DNA of 19,390 nucleotides from an uncultured Alphaproteobacteria bacterium (lineage in GTDB: Bacteria > Pseudomonadota > Alphaproteobacteria > Rs-D84): positions 1 through 19,390 of the forward strand of contig CAJGDG010000017.1 in the NCBI GenBank assembly GCA_904502095.1. The letters run 5' to 3'. The notes beneath the pieces are model-generated. The model saw nothing but the letters and a program-made list of their open reading frames with translations, ran no database searches and had not been told where the DNA came from. Of this stretch, positions 1 through 5,406 are shown piece after piece (the first letter of the stretch is position 1; each line of letters starts with the position of its first letter). The position numbers and the translations under genes are program-made.

Positions 1-42
1 AGGTGGCGTTTTTTATTAATCCTGGCGCATCCAGAAGGATTC
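1..42 (-). repeat. Displaced copy of tRNA-Arg 3' end plus half of its terminator
   Basis: Bases 1-42 match 176-217 at 41 of 42 positions (the one difference is 21 versus 196). The copied segment holds the last 20 nt of the minus-strand tRNA-Arg including CCA, the short spacer, and the first arm of the terminator. Identity stops abruptly at 43/218, inside the T loop, so this is not a second complete tRNA gene. The left edge is cut by the window, so the copy may continue. A duplicated tRNA 3' end is the usual footprint of site-specific integration, but a local tandem duplication would look the same here. Confidence 0.8.
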
Positions 43-46
43 CCTT

Positions 47-155
47 GGCACGTTGTGCCGTCGGGGCAGTCGTGACGATTTGACAGCGCGATACTTGTCA
101 AATCTACTCCTTGTCGAACCCTCTGGTCGGGTTCAAATCTTCGTGTTTCACACGA
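47..155. other. Block of four perfect hairpins beside tRNA-Arg
   Basis: Four consecutive perfect inverted repeats fill this spacer: GGCAC(3)GTGCC at 47-59, GATTTGACA(10)TGTCAAATC at 77-104, GAACCC(7)GGGTTC at 116-134, and TCGTGT(3)ACACGA at 141-155. None has a T-run, so they are not a row of terminators. No convincing gene is seen. The block lies between the two copies of the tRNA tail. It could be a structured RNA transcribed past the tRNA terminator or protein-binding arms of a recombination site; the sequence does not decide. Confidence 0.6.
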
Positions 156-160
156 TTAAC

Positions 161-189
161 AAAAAACACCACACAAGGTGGCGTTTTTT
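161..189 (-). terminator. Terminator of tRNA-Arg
   Basis: An 11-bp stem (161-171 with 179-189, 7-nt loop) ends in a T6 run on the minus strand, 8 nt after the tRNA CCA end. The one non-Watson-Crick pair is G-U when read on the minus strand but A-C on the plus strand, which supports minus-strand use. Confidence 0.8.
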
Positions 190-197
190 ATTAATTC

Positions 198-274
198 TGG
201 CGCATCCAGAAGGATTCGAACCCTCAGTCTTCTGATCCGTAGTCAGATGCTTTATCCAGTTAAGCTATGGATGC
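198..274 (-). tRNA. tRNA-Arg (anticodon ACG)
   Basis: Reading the minus strand, a 7-bp acceptor stem (GCATCCA with TGGATGC), a D arm (GCTT/AAGC), an anticodon stem TCTGA/TCAGA with loop CTACGGA, and a T arm GAGGG-TTCGAAT-CCTTC fold into a complete cloverleaf. The anticodon is ACG; A34 is normally deaminated to inosine by TadA so that it reads CGU, CGC and CGA. CCA is encoded. The 3' end is duplicated at 23-42. Confidence 0.97.
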
Positions 275-285
275 AACGGTTTTAT

Positions 286-313
286 ATTCTATATCATTTT
301 ATTCCAAATGCAA
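286..313 (-). promoter_or_regulatory. Probable promoter of tRNA-Arg
   Basis: On the minus strand TTGCAT (308-313) lies 16 bp from TAGAAT (286-291). The predicted start is about 5 nt upstream of the tRNA, a normal distance. Assigned by eye. Confidence 0.5.
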
Positions 314-330
314 GCAAAAATAATATTTTT

Positions 331-909
331 TTATCTGGTTTTGCTTTTCTTGTGATAAAGGGCGTTATAGTGCGCGCGACAGACCGATTTATAATTGCTG
401 TCACCCAGTACAAACTGGTCGCCCGCGCGTATGACCTGGCCGTTTGTGTCAAATCGTAAATGATGCGTGGCCAGTTTCATGCAGCCGTCTATTTGACAAT
501 TAGAATCCATACGATGCAATTTTGCGCCAACCTCGATTAATCGTTTTGATGCAGGAAATAATTCCTCGTTGCTGTCCACCATCAGTCCGTAACACATAAC
601 GATTTTGCCTTGAATGTCGGCAATGTGAACCAGTTTATCTATGTCGCTTGGGGCAAAGAACTGTACTTCGTCAACCAAAATAACTTTTGTTTGGGGTGCT
701 GGCGCATATGCCCGCAGGTCTGGCATTGCCATCGCATCACATTCCAGTCCAATTCGCGATACGATTTTCTGTGCAGCAAACCGGCTATCAAAAGAAGGCT
801 TGATAACTTCGACTTGGTTGTTGTTATGTTTAAAGTTATATGCGTTAATTATTAATGCCGCGGATTTAGAGCTGCTCATAACTCCATAGTGAAAATGCAG
901 ATTTGCCAT
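331..909 (-). CDS. tdk: Thymidine kinase (type II, zinc-binding)
   Basis: Phosphorylates thymidine (and deoxyuridine) with ATP for salvage of dTMP in the cytoplasm. The 192-aa product has the type II TK layout: a P-loop at 9-16 (GVMSSSKS), the acidic catalytic motif VDEVQFF with E81, the YGLMVDS...LFPAS segment at 107-121, and a C-terminal zinc site formed by C138, C143, C177 and H180. I start at 909 because the usual MANLHFxYG opening falls there and GGAAGG sits about 7 nt upstream; the frame is open 20 codons further but that extension has no family likeness. It stands alone, divergent from the peptidase gene at 1015. Size is normal for the family. Confidence 0.93.
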   Translation of the reverse strand: MANLHFHYGVMSSSKSAALIINAYNFKHNNNQVEVIKPSFDSRFAAQKIVSRIGLECDAMAMPDLRAYAPAPQTKVILVDEVQFFAPSDIDKLVHIADIQGKIVMCYGLMVDSNEELFPASKRLIEVGAKLHRMDSNCQIDGCMKLATHHLRFDTNGQVIRAGDQFVLGDSNYKSVCRAHYNALYHKKSKTR

Positions 910-978
910 ATTTACCTTCCTTATTATTTCTGAAAAACCCTTTCGTATCATCAATAGCAAAAAAGACATAATTAGTCA

Positions 979-1007
979 TTAAAAATATTAAAAAAATATG
1001 ATATAAT
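979..1007 (+). promoter_or_regulatory. Extended -10 promoter placing the start at the ATG
   Basis: TGATATAAT at 999-1007 is a perfect extended -10, with a weak -35 (TTAAAA, 979-984) 17 bp away. The predicted transcription start is 1013-1015, and the ATG is at 1015. There is no Shine-Dalgarno sequence in the 7 intervening bases, so the mRNA is probably leaderless. Confidence 0.65.
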
Positions 1008-1014
1008 CAAATTT

Positions 1015-1845
1015 ATGAGAGGAATTGCATTTACTTTATCTGTGCTTGTTATTGGTGCCGCCATCGGGGCCGAGCAGGGCGCCCTTATGCGTCAAAACCA
1101 ACGCCTGACCAAAAGTTTTTTGACTGCGCAAAGTTTCCCAAAAACATTCGATGACCTTTCTTTTGTTCAAAAGGTAGATGTCTGGCAAGAAGGCTATGAA
1201 CCGTTCGAGACAGAATACGACAGTAATGGCGTTTGTATAAAATATTGCGCATATCCTGGTATGACCATAGAAGACGAGCTTGATATGTGGGATCGCCAAA
1301 CCAAGGCCGCAGAAGAACAACTGAAAAAAATGGGTGTAAAAGTTTCGTCGAAGTCTGAACAGAATACAGGAGGGGCTGGCCTGACTGTCACAGCTGTTGC
1401 TACGATGGCATTAGATGCTTATAATCCTGATATACCTACACTTGAACCATTAAAGGGCACACCAAAAATTACATCAGGTTATGGTAAAAGGATGCATCCC
1501 AAAGAAAACAAATGTAAATCACACGGTGCGTTGGATTACAGGGCAGCTGTGGGTACAAATGTCTATGCGCCAGCAAATGGTACTGTGAAATCTGTTTTTT
1601 ATGACGCCCAATGTGGCAATGGACTTAAAATAACGCATGGTGGCGGTTTCGAAACAGTATATTGTCATTTGAGTGCAGTGACCGTCAACAGGGGCGATAC
1701 TGTTCGTGTTGGACAGAAAGTTGCTGAAACTGGCAATACTGGCACCAGTGAAGGCCCACACCTGCATTATGTCATTAAATATGAAGGACAGACGATTGAT
1801 CCTGGTGCTTTAACAGGTCGAACCAAGGCTGCATCAGGTTGCTGA
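1015..1845 (+). CDS. M23 (LytM-type) metallopeptidase, cysteine-rich
   Basis: Probable secreted or periplasmic peptidoglycan endopeptidase of 276 aa. Residues 1-19 look like a signal peptide or N-terminal anchor. The middle part (about 40-145) matches nothing I recognise and carries a C-x3-C pair (C74, C78) followed by an acidic/amphipathic stretch. The C-terminal half (about 150-265) is an M23 domain with the zinc ligands in H170-x3-D174 and H249-L-H251, plus H218 before them, so it should be catalytically active. Six cysteines (74, 78, 167, 200, 217, 276) are many for this family and suggest disulphides in an oxidising compartment. Translation starts at the ATG directly below an extended -10. 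Its 3' end overlaps the convergent smr gene by 12 bp. Confidence 0.88.
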   Translation: MRGIAFTLSVLVIGAAIGAEQGALMRQNQRLTKSFLTAQSFPKTFDDLSFVQKVDVWQEGYEPFETEYDSNGVCIKYCAYPGMTIEDELDMWDRQTKAAEEQLKKMGVKVSSKSEQNTGGAGLTVTAVATMALDAYNPDIPTLEPLKGTPKITSGYGKRMHPKENKCKSHGALDYRAAVGTNVYAPANGTVKSVFYDAQCGNGLKITHGGGFETVYCHLSAVTVNRGDTVRVGQKVAETGNTGTSEGPHLHYVIKYEGQTIDPGALTGRTKAASGC

Positions 1846-2208
1846 TTGTTTTTTAAATTTTACTTCAAAACTGCCGTTATTAACAGGTTCCCACGATATT
1901 ATATACGGAGACAGCAGGCTGTCTTGCGCCCATTGCTGAAATTTTATTTTTAATATGCCGCTGGCGCCGGTTATTATGGTGGCACTGCGTGCGCCCGATG
2001 TTGCCACACTCATAATGCGTTCCCATGCCTGTTCTTCGGTCAGTTGATGCAAATCTATTTTTATGTGTTTTGGGGTTGGTATAGCTGGCTTTGGCAGTCT
2101 GGTTGACAGGTGTAATTGTGTCCGCACACTGCGACGCGTAGTTGCGTCATCAGGTGTGTATTCGTCGCCAATCATATCCATAATATCTTTGTCGGTCAGT
2201 GATTTCAT
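1834..2208 (-). CDS. Smr-domain protein
   Basis: A 124-aa protein with a C-terminal Smr domain (about 48-121): the IDLHQLTEEQAW opening with D52-L-H54, a strand ending in ITGASG (79-84) where the family usually has TGKG, and the closing NNGSFEVKF strand. Smr domains bind nucleic acid and many cut it; stand-alone Smr proteins in bacteria have been linked to branched DNA or to ribosome-collision mRNA cleavage. The altered TGASG loop makes nuclease activity uncertain. I start at 2208 because it follows the prmC stop by only 4 nt, with AAGG about 12 nt upstream, implying translational coupling. An upstream in-frame start would overlap prmC. Confidence 0.8.
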   Translation of the reverse strand: MKSLTDKDIMDMIGDEYTPDDATTRRSVRTQLHLSTRLPKPAIPTPKHIKIDLHQLTEEQAWERIMSVATSGARSATIITGASGILKIKFQQWAQDSLLSPYIISWEPVNNGSFEVKFKKQSAT

Positions 2209-2212
2209 ATTT

Positions 2213-2989
2213 TTAATGTGCCTTGTTAAAAACCAAAACGCGCTCAACTCCACCTAAATCATATGCGTTGCGTAACAGGTCCCAGCCGTTTTGTATAAAA
2301 ATTTCTTTGATGTCTGCGCCTTGGTCTGCGCCGATTTCCAAGTACAGTTTGCCGTCAGAAGATATCCAGTTTTTTGCCTGCCTTGCGATTGCCTGGTATG
2401 CGGCCAATCCGTTGTTCTGCGCATATAATGCCATTTTGGGATCATGCTTTGCCCCTGCGTCAACACGCGTATCGTCTTTTGCAATATACGGCGGGTTAGA
2501 TACGATAATATCAAATAAAGTATCATACTTGCGGGGTGTCGAAAAACTGGCGTGTTTTAATTTTATTTTGTCGCCCAGTCCCAATGTTCGCACATTACGG
2601 CGTGCTACACGCAGTGCGCAGCGTGATTTATCGATTCCGATACCCGACGCATTTGGAATGTTTTTTACCAAAGAACAAATTATACACCCGGTTCCTGTGC
2701 CTAAATCCAATATGCGTTTGTCTGTGCTGTCTGCGCAGTCTGATATAACCTGAGCGACCAGTGTTTCGGTATCTGGTCGTGGGTCCAGTGTATGTTTGTT
2801 TGTATAAAATTTAAGACCGTAAAACCATTTTTGTTTTATTATTTTTGCGACTGGCACCCCGTGGCGCAGTTGGTGTGCCATAAATAAGACCTTAATCCCA
2901 GTTAATTTTTTTGTATTCTCTGTGATAATTCGTGCGGCACGAATGCCGCCCGCCCGTTGCAAGATTGCGAATGCTTGATTTGTTTTCAT
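2213..2989 (-). CDS. prmC: Peptide chain release factor N5-glutamine methyltransferase
   Basis: Methylates the glutamine of the GGQ motif in RF1/RF2 using S-adenosylmethionine. The 258-aa protein has the N-terminal helical domain, the PrmC-specific RPDTE motif (71-75), the SAM-binding loop DLGTGTG (95-101), and the catalytic NPPY (165-168) followed by the usual acidic loop; all are intact. The ATG at 2989 is the only sensible start. No Shine-Dalgarno precedes it, but a TATAAT on the minus strand ends 6 nt upstream, so the mRNA is probably leaderless. It shares its promoter with the divergent peptidase gene at 3011 and forms an operon with the Smr gene. Confidence 0.95.
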   Translation of the reverse strand: MKTNQAFAILQRAGGIRAARIITENTKKLTGIKVLFMAHQLRHGVPVAKIIKQKWFYGLKFYTNKHTLDPRPDTETLVAQVISDCADSTDKRILDLGTGTGCIICSLVKNIPNASGIGIDKSRCALRVARRNVRTLGLGDKIKLKHASFSTPRKYDTLFDIIVSNPPYIAKDDTRVDAGAKHDPKMALYAQNNGLAAYQAIARQAKNWISSDGKLYLEIGADQGADIKEIFIQNGWDLLRNAYDLGGVERVLVFNKAH

Positions 2990-3003
2990 AAAACTATTAT
3001 AAT
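2975..3003 (+). promoter_or_regulatory. Rightward half of the prmC/M23 bidirectional promoter
   Basis: TTGATT (2975-2980), 17 bp, TATAAT (2998-3003). The predicted start is 3010-3011 and the ATG is at 3011, with no Shine-Dalgarno, so the transcript should be leaderless. The -35 lies inside the prmC coding sequence. Confidence 0.75.
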
Positions 3004-3023
3004 CCCCATTATGAAAAAAGCAA
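2996..3023 (-). promoter_or_regulatory. Leftward half of the prmC/M23 bidirectional promoter
   Basis: On the minus strand TATAAT occupies 3001-2996, sharing 2998-3001 with the rightward -10. TTGCTT (3018-3023) is a possible -35 at 16 bp. The predicted start is 2989, exactly the first base of the prmC ATG. Confidence 0.6.
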
Positions 3024-4261
3024 AAGATATTCTGAACGCAACCAATTTGACCCGCATGGTTATAGCGCTTGCTGTACTGCTAAGTCTGGTTGCTATATTT
3101 TTAGTTGCGACGCGCCGTGTGCCATCTGTGATTGGTGGTGGGGAATGTCGTTCTGTGGTTGTTGTGTCGTCTGGTGACACATTGTCTGATTTATTGTTGA
3201 CCCAGGGTTTAAGTCAGCGTGATGTAAATGAAATCGCTGCGGTGTTGAAAAAAGATGCTGGTATTTCGACTTTGCGCGCCGATCGTGATAAGCTGGAATT
3301 TACACGCGACAGTGATGATGCTCCTGTGTCCAAGATAGTTGTTGTTCCGTCTCCATGGCGTCAGGTTGAATTAACCTGTGACGAATCTGGGGTGTGGGAC
3401 TGCAAAACTGTTGAGGTTGCACGTGATACGCGCGCTATGTGGCGCGGTGGCGAAATCTTGGACGGGGACAGTTTTTATCTGGCTGGTCAGCGCGCTGGTA
3501 TTCCTGCGGGTATTTTGATAGAAGTATACGACTTGTTGGCGTTTGAAATGGACTTTGAACGCGATGTTCGCGCAGGACAAAAATTCTGGGTTTTATACGA
3601 AGAAAACTTTTCCGATGGTAAAAAAGTTGATAACGGTAATGTGTTGGCTGTATCGTTTCAGGCGTTGCGTGGGAATGTTGAAATGTATCGTTTTCGCAAA
3701 TCTGATGGCACAATTGGCTATTATGACGCAGAAGGCAATGGCGCAATTAAGTCTTTAAAGCGTACGCCAATTAATAACGCAAAAATAACCAGTAATTTTT
3801 CTAAAAAGCGCAAACATCCGGTGCTGGGCTTTACGCGTGCACACAAAGGCGTTGATTTCCGCGCGTCAACCGGCACCCCAATTCCGGCAGCTGGCGCGGG
3901 GCGCGTAATTGCGCGCAGTTATAATCGTGGTCATGGTAATTTTGTTAAAATCCGTCATAATGGTTCGTACGAAACATTGTATGCGCATATGTCCCGTTTT
4001 GCCAAGGGGGTAAATGTTGGCACCAATGTTCGTCAGGGACAAACAATCGGTTATGTTGGTTCGACGGGGTATTCGACCGGGCCACATTTGCACTATGAAA
4101 TTATCAAAGATGGCGTGCATGTAAATCCAATGACTGTAAAGTTGCCTGCGATAAGCAATCTGAACAAAGAAGATAAAAAGAAATTTATAGAATATCGTAA
4201 AACATTGGAAAGCGCATTAGAGCGATTGCAAAAAAATCCATCAATGTTTATTCAGTTATAA
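3011..4261 (+). CDS. LysM/OapA-like M23 metallopeptidase (MepM-type)
   Basis: Probable inner-membrane-anchored peptidoglycan endopeptidase of 416 aa that cuts cross-links during wall growth. Residues 15-33 form one membrane segment. A LysM-like/OapA-like region (about 47-115, containing SSGDTLSDLL) should bind glycan; a linker domain follows (about 150-245); the M23 domain (about 256-375) carries H278-x3-D282, H326 in YAHMS, and H359-L-H361. The C-terminus (380-416) is charged and probably helical. I start at MKKAKD because the promoter -10 ends 7 nt upstream and the longer in-frame opening would include the promoter itself and overlap prmC. A strong terminator follows 3 nt after the stop. 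Confidence 0.92.
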   Translation: MKKAKDILNATNLTRMVIALAVLLSLVAIFLVATRRVPSVIGGGECRSVVVVSSGDTLSDLLLTQGLSQRDVNEIAAVLKKDAGISTLRADRDKLEFTRDSDDAPVSKIVVVPSPWRQVELTCDESGVWDCKTVEVARDTRAMWRGGEILDGDSFYLAGQRAGIPAGILIEVYDLLAFEMDFERDVRAGQKFWVLYEENFSDGKKVDNGNVLAVSFQALRGNVEMYRFRKSDGTIGYYDAEGNGAIKSLKRTPINNAKITSNFSKKRKHPVLGFTRAHKGVDFRASTGTPIPAAGAGRVIARSYNRGHGNFVKIRHNGSYETLYAHMSRFAKGVNVGTNVRQGQTIGYVGSTGYSTGPHLHYEIIKDGVHVNPMTVKLPAISNLNKEDKKKFIEYRKTLESALERLQKNPSMFIQL

Positions 4262-4264
4262 AGG

Positions 4265-4285
4265 CGCCCTGATGGGCGTTTTTTT
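4265..4285 (+). terminator. Terminator after the LysM/M23 gene
   Basis: Stem CGCCC/GGGCG (4265-4269 with 4274-4278), TGAT loop, then T7. Confidence 0.88.
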
Positions 4286-4356
4286 GCGGCAACACAAACT
4301 CGTAAACACTATGATGTTTAAGGCTTAGGTACCTTTTCCTAAATGGTGTATTGTGA

Positions 4357-4385
4357 TTGCAAGACTTTTTTAAAAGGTTTATAAT
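4357..4385 (+). promoter_or_regulatory. Promoter of the DUF378 gene
   Basis: TTGCAA (4357-4362), 17 bp, TATAAT (4380-4385). The predicted 5' leader is about 46 nt and includes AAGGAG at 4423-4428. The rest of the spacer 4286-4437 holds only short imperfect hairpins. Confidence 0.75.
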
Positions 4386-4437
4386 ATATTTGTCTTTGAA
4401 ACAAGACAAAACAAACCTTGAAAAGGAGAAAGAAGAG

Positions 4438-4650
4438 ATGAGAGGACTTACAAACTTTGTTCTTATGCCATTGACATTTATCGGCGCCTTGAACTGGGGG
4501 CTGGTTGGAATCTTTGGTTTTGACTTGGTTGCATATTTGTTTGGACCAGCAACATTGGCCAGCAACATTATATACGCGTTGATTGGTATTTCAGCGTTGG
4601 TATGGTTAATCTGGATGTTTGTTGACAGACCAGTATCTCGCGACCGTTAA
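4438..4650 (+). CDS. DUF378 family small membrane protein
   Basis: A 70-aa protein with two predicted membrane helices (about 7-27 and 38-60). The family signature GALNWGLVGIFGFDLVAYLFG is present in full, with the MRGL start seen in relatives, so the start at 4438 (9 nt after AAGGAG) is secure. The family's biochemical role is unknown; members sit in the cytoplasmic membrane of many bacteria. It is a single gene between its own promoter and terminator, which suggests independent and possibly strong expression. Confidence 0.9.
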   Translation: MRGLTNFVLMPLTFIGALNWGLVGIFGFDLVAYLFGPATLASNIIYALIGISALVWLIWMFVDRPVSRDR

Positions 4651-4675
4651 TCGGACGCACAAAAGTTTCATGTCT

Positions 4676-4699
4676 ACGCCCCGTTCGGGGCGTTTTTTT
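4676..4699 (+). terminator. Terminator after the DUF378 gene
   Basis: ACGCCCC (4676-4682) pairs with GGGGCGT (4687-4693) around a GTTC loop, followed by T7. Confidence 0.9.
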
Positions 4700-4710
4700 G
4701 CAAAAAAGTC

Positions 4711-4738
4711 TTGGTTTTTTTATTTTTATTGTTATAAT
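4711..4738 (+). promoter_or_regulatory. Probable promoter of the HAD gene
   Basis: TTGGTT (4711-4716), 16 bp, TATAAT (4733-4738), just beyond the DUF378 terminator and about 30 nt upstream of the coding start at 4769. Confidence 0.6.
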
Positions 4739-4768
4739 CGGCGCGACAATTATTTTTGGGAACGGGTT

Positions 4769-5338
4769 ATGCGTCTTACATTCGATTTAGATAATGTTAT
4801 TTTTAATATGAAACCCTTGTATCAAGAGGCGTTTAGACGTACAGGTATCCCTTTTTACAAGGCAACGGATTGGAATTTGCAAAAATCATATAACAATGAT
4901 GTGTTGGTGAACAATTTGCTGGAATTGTTCAAGGACGATTTGTTATATACTATGCCATTGCTGGATAGGGATATTCCCAATATTTTGAATAATTTAATTT
5001 CGCGCCCAGGGACAGAGGTTTTGTTCGTCACAGAGCGCAGTTTGAAACAGCCCGAAAAGACATTTATGCAGTTGCGTTGTGCTGGGATAAAGTGCGATTT
5101 TAATCAGGTGTACGATCAAAATGGTCAAAAGCCAGACATATTGGCCAAATTAAACCCTGATATGCATTTTGATGATGGCCCAATGGTTGTTTCTGGGTGT
5201 TTGGCAAAGGGTGTTCCAATTACGATGATAAGTAATAATTCAACATTATATAATCACTATTTGCGTGGTCAGGTTTTGCATTATAACTGTTTGCGTAATG
5301 CTCTGATAAAGCAAGATATATATACGCACGGTAAGTAA
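4769..5338 (+). CDS. HAD-superfamily 5'(3')-deoxyribonucleotidase-like protein
   Basis: A 189-aa cytoplasmic protein with HAD phosphatase motifs: D6-L-D8 followed by NV at the extreme N-terminus, T88 in FVTER (motif II), K121 as likely motif III lysine, and the H-F-D135-D136-G-P motif IV. The small size and the DLDNV opening resemble the 5'(3')-deoxyribonucleotidase (NT5C) group, which removes phosphate from dNMPs; the substrate is an inference. A role opposite to the thymidine kinase in this window is possible but unproven. I start at 4769 because motif I begins six residues later; the Shine-Dalgarno (GGGAACGGG) is weak. The frame is open further upstream but would run through the DUF378 terminator. 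Confidence 0.8.
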   Translation: MRLTFDLDNVIFNMKPLYQEAFRRTGIPFYKATDWNLQKSYNNDVLVNNLLELFKDDLLYTMPLLDRDIPNILNNLISRPGTEVLFVTERSLKQPEKTFMQLRCAGIKCDFNQVYDQNGQKPDILAKLNPDMHFDDGPMVVSGCLAKGVPITMISNNSTLYNHYLRGQVLHYNCLRNALIKQDIYTHGK

Positions 5339-5350
5339 ATTGTTATCGTG

Positions 5351-5379
5351 TTGACTTTTTGTGTTCTGTGCGCAATAAT
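5351..5379 (+). promoter_or_regulatory. Promoter of the ABC exporter gene
   Basis: TTGACT (5351-5356), 17 bp, AATAAT (5374-5379), about 28 nt upstream of the ATG at 5407. No terminator separates it from the HAD gene, so read-through is also possible. Confidence 0.6.
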
Positions 5380-5406
5380 CCCAAAGACAAAATATAGCAG
5401 GAAAAA

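Noticed and set aside
43..155. Possible split tmRNA or second tRNA upstream of the copied CCA end
   Set aside because: The structured block next to the copied tRNA tail looked at first like an acceptor piece. No 5' partner for the GGATGC acceptor arm, no T loop next to it and no tag-coding stretch can be found, so neither a tRNA nor a tmRNA folds.
53..235. Plus-strand 60-codon frame
   Set aside because: It runs antisense through the hairpin block, the terminator and the tRNA-Arg gene, with no Shine-Dalgarno or family likeness.
910..969. 20-codon N-terminal extension of thymidine kinase
   Set aside because: The family starts just before the P-loop strand, and GGAAGG lies immediately upstream of the ATG at 909.
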